Assembly: GCA_001296005.1 (NCBI GenBank)
Contig: LJHR01000011.1
Span: forward strand, 1-64,000
DNA: 64,000 nt
Direction: 5' to 3'
Origin: an alpha proteobacterium AAP38
GTDB taxonomy: Bacteria; Pseudomonadota; Alphaproteobacteria; Azospirillales; Azospirillaceae
The position numbers and the translations under genes are program-made. Below the pieces are notes generated by a model that saw only the letters and a program-made list of their open reading frames with translations, did no database searches and had not been told where the DNA came from. This document shows positions 26,676 through 35,200 of the stretch, piece after piece; positions within the stretch are counted from its first letter, which is position 1; each line of letters begins with the position of its first letter.

Positions 26676-27762
26676 GGCCCAGAACCTCGATCTCCGCGCC
26701 ACGAGCGCGCAATTGATGAATGGCGGTGTCTATGGTGCCGGCATCGCCCGTCAGGGCGGCGATCAGGCCGGCAAAAGGCTGCTCCCCCAGCGGCTGCACC
26801 CTTCCTGCGACCAGACGCGCGCCGATGCCGGCAGCCCCCAGATCGGACAGAAGCGGAGATGCGGCGAGAGCACCCACGGCATGCAGGCGGATCAGGGTGG
26901 CACCATCGGCGATGGGTGCGGGGGACAGGCGGGCGGCCAGGGCCGCCGGCAGTTCCGTGCCGGTTTCCCCCAGCAGGAAGCGGCGGGTGGTGGGATGCGC
27001 CGGGTGGGCGAAGACCTGGGCCACCGGCCCCTGTTCAATGATGCGGCCCGCCTCCAGCACCACCACCTGATCCGCAACCTCCCGCACCACCGCCATTTCA
27101 TGGGTGATCAGCAGAACGGTCAGTCCCAGTTCCCGGTTGATCTGGCGGATCAAGGCCAGGATCTGGCGCGTGGTTTCGGGGTCCAGCGCCGACGTCGCCT
27201 CGTCACACAGCAGCAATTGTGGATTGGGGGCGAGCGCGCGGGCGATGCCCACCCGCTGCTTCTGCCCGCCAGACAGGGCGGCGGGATATTGCGTCGCCTT
27301 GTCGGTCAGGCCAACAAGGTCCAGCAGTTCGGCCACGCGAGGACCGATCTTCGCCGCCGGCCAGCCCGACAGTTCCAGCGACAGGGCGACGTTGCCCGCC
27401 ACGGTACGGTTGGCCAGCAGATTGAAATGCTGGAAAATCATGCCGATGGATTGCCGGGCGCGGCGCAGCGCCTCTTCATCCAGGCCGGTCAGGTCGCGAC
27501 CACCCACGATGACGGTACCGGCATCGGGCCGTTCCAGCAAGTTGACGGCGCGCAGCAGGCTGCTTTTCCCGGCCCCGCTGGGTCCGACAATCGCGGTGAT
27601 CCCGCCCCTGGGGATATCAAGGTCGATGCCGGCCAAGGCCGCAACGGCCCGACCGTCCTTGCCGTGGAACGTCTTGGCGATACCCGCCAGCCGCACCATC
27701 ACCTCTGTGGTGGTGGCGTCGGATGCGTCCTGTCCTGTCACAATCGCGTCCATGTCACTCAT
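26644..27762 (-). CDS. metN: Methionine ABC transporter ATP-binding protein MetN
   Basis: A 372-residue ATPase. Walker A is GPSGAGKSSLLR, the Q-loop is FQHFNLL, the signature is ALSGGQKQRVGIARAL, Walker B is LLLCDEATSALD and the H-loop is ITHEM. The C-terminal 90 residues form the NIL regulatory domain that lets methionine inhibit transport in this family. ATG 27762 or 27753 may be the start; no clear ribosome site separates them. No SAM riboswitch was recognised upstream, so control is probably by a protein regulator. Confidence 0.93.
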   Translation of the reverse strand: MSDMDAIVTGQDASDATTTEVMVRLAGIAKTFHGKDGRAVAALAGIDLDIPRGGITAIVGPSGAGKSSLLRAVNLLERPDAGTVIVGGRDLTGLDEEALRRARQSIGMIFQHFNLLANRTVAGNVALSLELSGWPAAKIGPRVAELLDLVGLTDKATQYPAALSGGQKQRVGIARALAPNPQLLLCDEATSALDPETTRQILALIRQINRELGLTVLLITHEMAVVREVADQVVVLEAGRIIEQGPVAQVFAHPAHPTTRRFLLGETGTELPAALAARLSPAPIADGATLIRLHAVGALAASPLLSDLGAAGIGARLVAGRVQPLGEQPFAGLIAALTGDAGTIDTAIHQLRARGAEIEVLGHVATDAVTAG

Positions 27763-27860
27763 CGGGCGGTCGTTGACCGATCCTGCCCTGGATTGCTGTC
27801 ATGGCAAAGAGTGAAGTGGGGAAGCAGCACCGACAATCGGCGAATTCACGCGTCAGCTAT

Positions 27861-27898
27861 GTGGTGTTGATAATAACACACAATGGACATGTACATTG
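27861..27898. promoter_or_regulatory. Twin palindromes in the metN upstream region
   Basis: CAATGGACATGTACATTG (27881-27898) is an 18-bp palindrome with one mismatched pair. Beside it, GTGTT-GATAAT-AACAC forms a second inverted repeat (27864-27879). Both lie in the 140-bp AT-richer gap between metN and the winged-helix gene, and may be operator and promoter of metNIQ. Confidence 0.4.
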
Positions 27899-27902
27899 AT
27901 GT

Positions 27903-28286
27903 TCAGGCAATCGCCTGCCGCGCCATATGCAGGGTGCGCTGGAAATGGCCCCGGATCACCTGTTCCAGTTTTGGGGTGGGCACCACCAGGGCGTTGCGGC
28001 CATCCAGATCGGCGCGGCGTTTTTCCAGATAGCCGTCATCGACGGCGCGCTTGATCCGGTCCTCGCGGGTGCGGTTGGATCCGCTTTTCATGGTCTGACA
28101 GGCGGCACTGACCGTCAGGGGCGAGCCACGCCAATGGCTGACGGTGCAGCCCACGAACAGGTACCAATATTCCTGTGTGAAATAGCCGGGCCGGTTCTCG
28201 AACGCGCGGTCCCAGTCGCGGGCATAATCCTCCAGAAAGCCCAGCCAGCGGAACAGGTCATCGTCGCTGATCGCCGGCTGTTCCAT
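27903..28286 (-). CDS. Small winged-helix (MarR-like) protein, coupled to lptD
   Basis: A 127-residue cytoplasmic protein. The middle contains SPLTVSAACQTMKSGSNRT, read as a recognition-helix region, then DDGYLEKRRADLDGRNALVV, read as the wing with the Asp-x-Arg pattern of MarR-type proteins, and a C-terminal helix. Its ATG overlaps the lptD stop (TGATG), so the two are cotranscribed. The N-terminal RWLGFLEDYARDWDRAF is aromatic and acidic. Assignment to the MarR superfamily is tentative and the target is unknown. Confidence 0.6.
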   Translation of the reverse strand: MEQPAISDDDLFRWLGFLEDYARDWDRAFENRPGYFTQEYWYLFVGCTVSHWRGSPLTVSAACQTMKSGSNRTREDRIKRAVDDGYLEKRRADLDGRNALVVPTPKLEQVIRGHFQRTLHMARQAIA

Positions 28287-30550
28287 CAGCGGTCCTGCGG
28301 GCCGAAGACGGAGCCGGACAGGGCGGGGCTCATGAACTCACCCAGATTCTTGAAGGCCACACGGAAGAAGACCCGGTCGCCACGGTCGATACCGGTACGC
28401 CGCGTATTGTCGCGTTCCGCCACCAGCGAGAAGGTCAGGCATTCTTCCTGATATGTGATGGTGGCACTGGACAGGACAGGGCCGCCGCCGGGCGCCAGAT
28501 CGCGCCGGTGCGCCAAGCCGACGGACCAGCGGTCGCTGAGCGCCGAGGATATGCCCAGCGTCAGTTCCTCCCGGTTGCGGGTGGCAAGACCGCCATCCTG
28601 GGTCAGCTTGTCCAGATAGACATAGGAGCCGGAAACCCGGAATTGCGACGGGCCGAACACGCCATAGACATCGTGCAGGCGCTGCGCCCCCGTCTGGCTG
28701 TCCAGGCGGAAGGAGTAGGAGACGTCCATCCAGGGGCTGGGCGTCAGTTCCAGCTTGCCCACCACGTCCGACGTACGGCGGCGCAGGCCCGAACCGCCGG
28801 GGAAATCGGCATCGCCTTCCAACCGCTGGCTCTGGCCCAGAAACAGGGTGGAGGAGCCGCCGCCGAACCCGTACAGACCGGCCTTCACGCCATAGGTCAG
28901 GCGCTGCCCGCCCTCCAGCCGGTCGATGCCGGGATAGCGCGAGGCGCGGAACAGGTTGGTGTAATCGAACTCGATATCCTGGCTGTCCTCGTTCGGGATA
29001 AAGCCGGAATTATCGATATTGGGGGCCGCCGAAAGCATGACCATGGGCTCGACCAGGGTCTGCACCGTCGCGTCCTGGCGCGCCAGCGGATATGAGACGG
29101 TCCAGTCGGCATGCGGGAAGCCGCGCAGGCGGACCTTGTCATCCTGTTCCACACTGCCGTCGGGCCGGCGCAGGTTGGACACCCAATAGCCATCGGCCCG
29201 CGCCTCCGCCTTCAGGACAGAGACGAGGCCGAAACCGGTGATGTCATCCCGGCGCCAGCCGGCGGCGGACGAAACACGGCGGGTATCATTGCCCGATGAG
29301 CGCAGCAGCGACAGGAACCCGGCATCCGCCGACCAGCGCCCGCCCAGCAGGCCGCCCGGCTCCCCCAGCGCGCTGTAGGTGACCATGGGCAGGACGACGG
29401 GTTCTTCCTCCGGATTGCCGGGGCGAAGATCCTGGAAATCATAGACATTGAGGGCCAGGTAATCGCGCCCTTCGAACCGTTCGACAAAGCCCCGGCTGGC
29501 CAGAATATCCTCGCGGCTATAGTCATAGCGCAGCAGATGGGTGTTATCGGTCACGCGTTTGACGTCAAAACCCCAGCGCCAGTTCTCATCAATGTCGAAC
29601 CGGCCCGTGCCGAAGATATGGCCGCGGAATTCCTTCTTCTCCACCACACCGCTGGCGGTTTCCCGCGCACGGTCGGTATAGACGGCACTACCCGACAGGG
29701 TGACGGAGCCGGTGGCGAAGCGCTGGCGGTATTCCCCACCCAGCAGCAGGCCATCCTCCGTGCTGGGCGTCACCTCAAGGGTGAAATCCTTGCTTTCGTC
29801 GATATCGAAGAAATAATAGATGCGGGCATAGGTGCCCAGATCGGAACTGATGCCGCCGCCCGGCGTCAGGAAACCGCTGCGCCGTTCCACCGTGGGGTCG
29901 GGATGGCCGAAGAAGGGCAGCCACATGACGGGCACGCCCGCCACCTCCAGCGTCGCATCGCGGTAATAGACGTCGTGCGCCTGCTGATCATGGGTGATGC
30001 GGGCGGCACGGATCTGCCAGATGGGCGGGCGCGACGGGTCGGTGGCGCACAGTTCGCACGGGGAATAGACGGCGTTTTCCATGCGGGTATAGCGGCCTTC
30101 ACGCCGTTCACCCTGCAAGGCCGCGAATTTCGAATTGTCGGACAGCAGGATACGGACCTGATCCACGAAGCCCTGTTGCAGGTCGTCGGTCAGTTCGGTG
30201 TAGTTGGCGAACATGACCTCGCCCGTCGGCTCCAGGATGGAAACGTTGCCCGACGCGGTGACGACGTTTGTTTTCTCCGAAAAACTGACGCTGTCGGCCA
30301 GCAGCAGACGTCCGCCCTGGGACAGTTCCACCTTGCCGCGCGCCGTGATGATGCCCAGGTCCTGGTCGTAATCCACGCTGTCGGCGGACAGCAGCACGGG
30401 CTGCCCGTTTTCCGTCGGCTTTGCGGGACCGGCGCCATGATGGCTGGCGCCCTTCGATGCCCCGTCCTCTGCTGCCAGGACGGCACCCGACAGGCCAAAA
30501 GCCAGCGCCGTGGACAGGAGCAGGCGGCGATAGGTCCGGGCAGGATGCAT
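28286..30550 (-). CDS. lptD: LPS-assembly protein LptD
   Basis: An outer-membrane beta-barrel of about 754 residues that inserts lipopolysaccharide with LptE. A signal peptide ends near LSGAVLAAED. The OstA/LptA-like beta-jellyroll (about 45-170) includes VLLSADSVDYDQDLGIITAR. Family motifs follow: CELCATDPSRPPIW, ARITHDQQAHDVYYRDATLE, VPVMWLPFFGHPDP and RRSGFLTPG. The CxxC pair and a late Cys (EECLTF) fit inter-domain disulfides of LptD. ATG 30550 is used because the longer frame adds a non-signal leader. It is followed without a gap by a winged-helix gene instead of the surA-pdxA genes common elsewhere. Confidence 0.9.
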   Translation of the reverse strand: MHPARTYRRLLLSTALAFGLSGAVLAAEDGASKGASHHGAGPAKPTENGQPVLLSADSVDYDQDLGIITARGKVELSQGGRLLLADSVSFSEKTNVVTASGNVSILEPTGEVMFANYTELTDDLQQGFVDQVRILLSDNSKFAALQGERREGRYTRMENAVYSPCELCATDPSRPPIWQIRAARITHDQQAHDVYYRDATLEVAGVPVMWLPFFGHPDPTVERRSGFLTPGGGISSDLGTYARIYYFFDIDESKDFTLEVTPSTEDGLLLGGEYRQRFATGSVTLSGSAVYTDRARETASGVVEKKEFRGHIFGTGRFDIDENWRWGFDVKRVTDNTHLLRYDYSREDILASRGFVERFEGRDYLALNVYDFQDLRPGNPEEEPVVLPMVTYSALGEPGGLLGGRWSADAGFLSLLRSSGNDTRRVSSAAGWRRDDITGFGLVSVLKAEARADGYWVSNLRRPDGSVEQDDKVRLRGFPHADWTVSYPLARQDATVQTLVEPMVMLSAAPNIDNSGFIPNEDSQDIEFDYTNLFRASRYPGIDRLEGGQRLTYGVKAGLYGFGGGSSTLFLGQSQRLEGDADFPGGSGLRRRTSDVVGKLELTPSPWMDVSYSFRLDSQTGAQRLHDVYGVFGPSQFRVSGSYVYLDKLTQDGGLATRNREELTLGISSALSDRWSVGLAHRRDLAPGGGPVLSSATITYQEECLTFSLVAERDNTRRTGIDRGDRVFFRVAFKNLGEFMSPALSGSVFGPQDR

Positions 30551-30744
30551 TTTCAACAGCGTCTCAGGCTTACGGTCGACGGGTGCTAGCTTGTCCCCGA
30601 CGCCGGGTGCGCTGTCAACTGATGCCAAGGGGAGGCAGGTGGGACATGGTGTCGGGGGACGGGCCACGAAAGGGTGACAAGGTGATTTCGTGGTAATGAT
30701 CCCGGTCCCGATCAAGGGACTGTTGAGAGGAAACCGAACAATCC

Positions 30745-30957
30745 CTATTTCCCCTCCCGCTGCCGTTGCCGCCGGGCCTTGCGCTGCAGCCAGACAAACA
30801 GGCTGAACAGACCGGCTGCCCCGCAGAAGGCAGCCAGGATGGCACCGCGTCCGGCCACAGGCAGGGGCGCCAGGCTGTCGGTTACTTGAAAGGTGAGGAA
30901 GGCCAGCGCCCCTAGGCCCAGGGCGGCCCCGGCCAGCAGCAGATAAACCGCGCGCAA
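30745..30957 (-). CDS. Small two-helix membrane protein
   Basis: A 70-residue frame starting at TTG 30957 behind GAGGGGGAG at ideal spacing. It has two hydrophobic helices (YLLLAGAALGLGALAFLTF and a second ending FSLFVWLQ) and a very basic tail (RKARRQRQREGK). The longer open frame running to 31635 is the antisense of the DUF6065-like gene and has no such character, so only this 3' part is called. Unknown family. It lies upstream of lptD on the same strand, with 194 nt between. Confidence 0.5.
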   Translation of the reverse strand: MRAVYLLLAGAALGLGALAFLTFQVTDSLAPLPVAGRGAILAAFCGAAGLFSLFVWLQRKARRQRQREGK

Positions 30958-31143
30958 TTCCCGCTCCCCCTCATGGTCCGGCACCCAGCATAGCGTGTTT
31001 CGCCCTACGGGATCGACAGAAGGCTGCTGGAAAGCGGGCTGGTGAAACAGCCACGGCTGACCAGTGGCAGCCCCTTCCGCCCATCCCGCCTGGGCGCTAC
31101 TCTCCACAGGGTTGCGGGGAGGCCCGCCGGCGAAAGGGGCATC

Positions 31144-31878
31144 ATGAAGCTGATCTGTTATCCGACCCAGGCGGAGGCACCGGAACTGCGCCCCGCGCCG
31201 GCCACGCGGGCCTGGATGGATGCGACCCCGCAATCCTATGCCTATCGCTGTCTGCCCCTGAATATCGCCAATGCTCATGGTTGGGAGGTGCTGTGCCCGT
31301 CCGGTTTCTCGGCATTGTGGGATGGGGGTGGGCTGACCAGTTCCATCACCATCATCCCCGATCCGGGCACCACGGCACCCGCACTCAGCCATTTCGGGGC
31401 CGGCATCCTGACCTTCCATGTCCATGCCCTGTTCCGCACGGAACCGGGATGGAGCCTCATGGCGCAGGGGCCCTTCAACGCGCCCAAGGATGCCATCGCC
31501 CCGCTGGCCGGCGTGATCGAGACGGACTGGTCGCCCTACACCTTCACCATGAACTGGAAGTTCACAGGTCCGGGCAGACCGGTTCGATTCGAGAAAGGGG
31601 AGCCGTTCTGTTGCCTCTATCCCGTCAGGCGGCAATTGCTTCAGGAAACAGAGCCGGAAATCCGGTCGCTGTCGGAGGATCCGGAACTCGCCCAGCGCTA
31701 TAATGATTGGACGCAGGGGCGGCAGCGTTTCAATGAGGATTTACAGAAGCCCGGCTCCCCGGCGCAGGCCGAGAAATGGCAGAAAAGTTACTACCTGGGG
31801 CAGCTTCCCGATGGAAATGCCGGCGACCCCGAACATCTGATCAAGCTTCGGGCGCCGGTGTTTAGCGATAAACGCTAA
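31144..31878 (+). CDS. DUF6065-like protein
   Basis: A 244-residue soluble protein from ATG 31144 behind AAGGGG. Conserved-looking blocks are LRPAPATRAWMDATP, YRCLPLNIANAHGWEVLCPS, FGAGILTFHVHALFRTEPGW, PLAGVIETDWSPYTFTMNWK and FEKGEPFCCLYPV. I match these from memory to the DUF6065 family, whose function is not known. Rich in Trp, Pro and aromatic residues and without a signal peptide. It lies just upstream of the giant RTX gene in the same direction and could be cotranscribed with it through the structured leader. No catalytic motif could be named. Confidence 0.75.
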   Translation: MKLICYPTQAEAPELRPAPATRAWMDATPQSYAYRCLPLNIANAHGWEVLCPSGFSALWDGGGLTSSITIIPDPGTTAPALSHFGAGILTFHVHALFRTEPGWSLMAQGPFNAPKDAIAPLAGVIETDWSPYTFTMNWKFTGPGRPVRFEKGEPFCCLYPVRRQLLQETEPEIRSLSEDPELAQRYNDWTQGRQRFNEDLQKPGSPAQAEKWQKSYYLGQLPDGNAGDPEHLIKLRAPVFSDKR

Positions 31879-32223
31879 CGATGAGAAAGTTGTTTCTAGC
31901 CGGGGTGTGGGGTTGTGGCGTTGCAAACGGCGTAGTAATTTCATCCTTGCAAGCAAAGCCTGTGGCAGCGGGTTTTGCGGGCCAACATATCATGCGGCGC
32001 GTAGTCCATTGGGGATGGCATCGCCGCGTGCGCAGGTGGGGCATGATGATCAGCGTGACACGAAAGGCTGACAAGTCAGCTTTGCTACGACGACGGCAAC
32101 GGTCGCGCAGTCAGTCTCCCTGTATCCAATTGATTTTCCAGAAATAAGCTGACAGGCGCCCATCAGGGTGGGCCTGTCTTTTTGTCATTCCCGGTCGCCC
32201 TTTCTGCGGCGTAACCGGCCTCT
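31879..32223 (+). promoter_or_regulatory. Structured leader region before giant RTX gene
   Basis: This 345-bp gap holds no convincing gene; the 88-codon frame at 31881 lacks family features. Several inverted repeats occur: TTGCAA at 31921 and 31947; GCAAAGCC (31953-31960) pairing with GGTTTTGC (31971-31978); and GCTGA (32067-32071) pairing with TCAGC (32076-32080). The segment TCAGCTT (32076-32082) can also pair with AAGCTGA (32146-32152), which touches the foot of the terminator stem at 32151. The layout is that of an attenuator, but no known riboswitch class was identified. Confidence 0.45.
32151..32185 (+). terminator. Rho-independent terminator shortly before RTX start
   Basis: GACAGG-c-GCCCA pairs with TGGGC-CTGTC, followed by five T (32179-32183). 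It ends 39 nt before ATG 32224, leaving little room for a separate promoter. It may terminate the DUF6065-like transcript or act as a regulated attenuator. Confidence 0.75.
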
Positions 32224-35200
32224 ATGGGGCATCACGTCATGACCGCGACCACGGGCACCAGCAGCAACGACACCCTGAACGGCACATCGGGTCCGGATAC
32301 GATCTTGGGGCTGGAGGGTAATGATCTGCTGACCGGGGCCGAAGACGCGGACATGCTTGCGGGCGGTGCCGGTGATGACAGTCTGGTAGGCGGCCTTGGT
32401 AACGACACGCTTCAAGGCGATGTGGGCAGCGATACGCTGGCCGGTGGCGATGGTTACGACATCGCGCATTACATCTTTTCCGGCAGCAGCTCTGCCGTGA
32501 ATTTCACGGTCGTGACGGCGGATGGCAGTGGCAACAGCACGCAGGCGGACGGCCAAGACGGTACCGACACCCTGACCGGCATCGAAGAGGTGCAGGTGGT
32601 GGGGGGTGCCGCTGCCGACACGCTGGTGGGCGACGCGCGCCGCAACTATCTGGACGGCAATGAGGGGGCAGACACGCTGACCGGCGGGGCGGGGCACGAC
32701 ACGTTCGCCTATGACATCAATAAGGATCACAGCGCCATCGACCGGATCACGGACTTTTCCGCCGGCGACAACATCGTGTTCTTCCATGCCGAAGGCACCG
32801 ATGTGAACCTGAATACCAGCATCCAGACGGGGAATGATGGCGGCGGGATGAGCGCGGGCCAGATCCGCGTGGGCACCCCGTCGGATGGGGTGACGAAGCT
32901 GTTCGTGCATACGGGCGGGACGGCGAGTGTCGTGACCATCGATCTGGTCGGCAGTTTCACGGTCAGCCAGTTCAGCGTGAACAACGATGCGCCAGCGGCC
33001 AGCATCTCTCTCTCGGGCAGCAGCGGCGGTACGCCCAGCGCCGGCGACGACAACCTGACGGGTACACCCAGCGCCGATACGATCGATGGTCTGGCCGGCA
33101 ATGACATGATCCTCGGTCTGGCCGGCAATGACAGCCTGATCGGCGGTCAGGGGGACGATTCACTGCGGGGTGAGGCGGGTGATGACACGCTGTCCGGCGG
33201 TGATGGCTATGATTCCGCGCAATATGATTTCTCGGCAAGCGGTACGGCGGTCAGCTTCACCGTGGCAGCGGCAGACGGCAGCGGCAACAGCACGCAGGCC
33301 GATGGTCAGGGCGGTACCGATACGCTGACCGGCATTGAGGAAGTGTTCGTGATCGGCAGCGGCGGGGCGGACACGCTGGTGGGCGACGCGCGCCGCAATG
33401 TTTTGATCGGCGCCGGTGGGGCCGACACCCTGACCGGCGGGGCAGGCAATGACAGCTTTGTCTATGAGACGAATGCCGATCATGGCGCCAGGGACCGCAT
33501 CACCGACCTGTCGGCAGGTGACAGCGTCCTGGTCTTTGACGAGGAAGGTGCCGACGTTAACCTGTCCACGACCATCCTGTCCGGCAATGATGCCAGTGGC
33601 CTGACCCTGGGACAGGTGATGGTGGGCACGCCGTCAGGCGGGGTGACGACGCTCTATATCAAGGCCGCCAGCGGCCTGATCACCATCGATCTGGTAGGCA
33701 GCTTCGCGGCAAGCCAGTTCAGCGTCGATAATTCCGAGACTATGGCAGGGATTGCCGTGTCATCGGCCGGACAGAGCCTGACCGGCACAAGTGGCGATGA
33801 TGTTCTGTTTTCATCCTTGAACGGCTCTACGCTGTCCGCCGGTGCCGGTAACGACACTATCTCCTTCTATGAATATAGCTTGGCCGACGGCGGCGACGGC
33901 GATGATGTCATTTATAATGACAGCATTTCCGGCGGTATGTCGGGCACCACGACGATCCTGGGCGGTGCCGGCAATGATGAAATCCGTTCGGTGGGTCTGG
34001 CGTCCCTTGATGGCGGTTCTGGCAATGACACGCTGACCGGCTCTGGTAATTCCACCCTGATTGGGGGTACCGGCGACGACATCATTCATGCTTTGGGGAC
34101 CACCAAAGCCACGCTGGGCGCCGGGCAGGATACCGTCGTCGTTTATACAAGCGCCAATGCGACGGTCACGGATTTTGCCCCCGGTGCCGGCGGGGACCGG
34201 ATCAGCCTGACCAAACTGAGTTCCAATGAGTCGCCGGCCATCATCAATTTTGATGGCAGCAATCCGTTCGCCAGCCAGCATGTACGGTTCCGGCAGGACG
34301 GGGCCGACACACTTCTGGAGATTGACCGTGACGGAACGGGCAGCGCGTACACGTTTACGACGGTGCTGCGTTTGTCCAATGTCACGGCCACGGCCCTGAC
34401 GGTCGAGAATGTGACGGAAGGGTACAATCCCGACGGGACGCTGCCCGCCGGTCAGACGCTGACGGGCGGGGATGGTGCCGACACCCTGACGGGCGGTGCG
34501 GGGCCGGACCAGATCGACGGTGCTGCCGGTGGCGATGTGCTGTCTGGTGGGGGCGGCGGCGATACCATTCTTGGGGGTATCGGCGATGACACGCTTGATG
34601 GCGGGCTTGGTGATGACAGTCTGGATGGCGGCGATGGCAACGATCAGGTGACCGGGGGGCCGGGTTCCGACACCCTTATGGGGGGTGCCGGCAATGACCG
34701 GATTTGGACCGGCGAAGGCCAGGATACCGTCTGGGGCGGTGCCGGCAACGATACGATTTTTGGCGGTGGCGTCCTGAATGGCGAGGATGGCAATGACAGC
34801 ATCAGCAGCGTCTATGTCAACCCCACCCTGTCCGGTGGCACCGGCAATGACACGATCTCCTTCTACGAATACGGATCTGCCGATGGCGGCGATGGCGATG
34901 ATGTCATCAATAATGACAGCATTTCCGGCGGCATGTCCGGCACGACTACGATCACGGGCGGTGCCGGCAATGATGCAATCTGGTCGATAGGCAAGGCATC
35001 ACTTGATGGCGGTATCGGCAATGACCGTCTGCAAGGCCGGTCGGAAGCGACGCTGATCGGCGGTTCAGGTGACGATACGCTGGTGGTCGAGGTTACGGGG
35101 GCGGGGAACAGCGTCCTTTCCGGTGGCGCCGGGTACGACATCGCTTCATATGCCTTCGCCGACAGAAATTCCGTCATCAACTTCACAGTGGCCGCAGCGG

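Noticed and set aside
27763-27902. SAM-II or SAM/SAH riboswitch before metN
   Set aside because: No conserved core or pseudoknot pattern was seen; a covariance-model search would be decisive.
30745-31635. 297-codon minus-strand frame overlapping the DUF6065-like gene
   Set aside because: Only its last 70 codons look like protein; the rest is antisense to a better-supported gene.
31921-31978. Possible c-di-GMP-I (GEMM) riboswitch: GCAAAC and GCAAAGCC motifs
   Set aside because: The second helix and its tetraloop receptor do not fit, and GCAAAGCC simply pairs with a nearby GGTTTTGC. An Infernal scan with the GEMM model would settle it.
31881-32147. 88-codon frame in the leader region
   Set aside because: Composition is odd, there is no ribosome site at good spacing, and the region is better explained as structured RNA.
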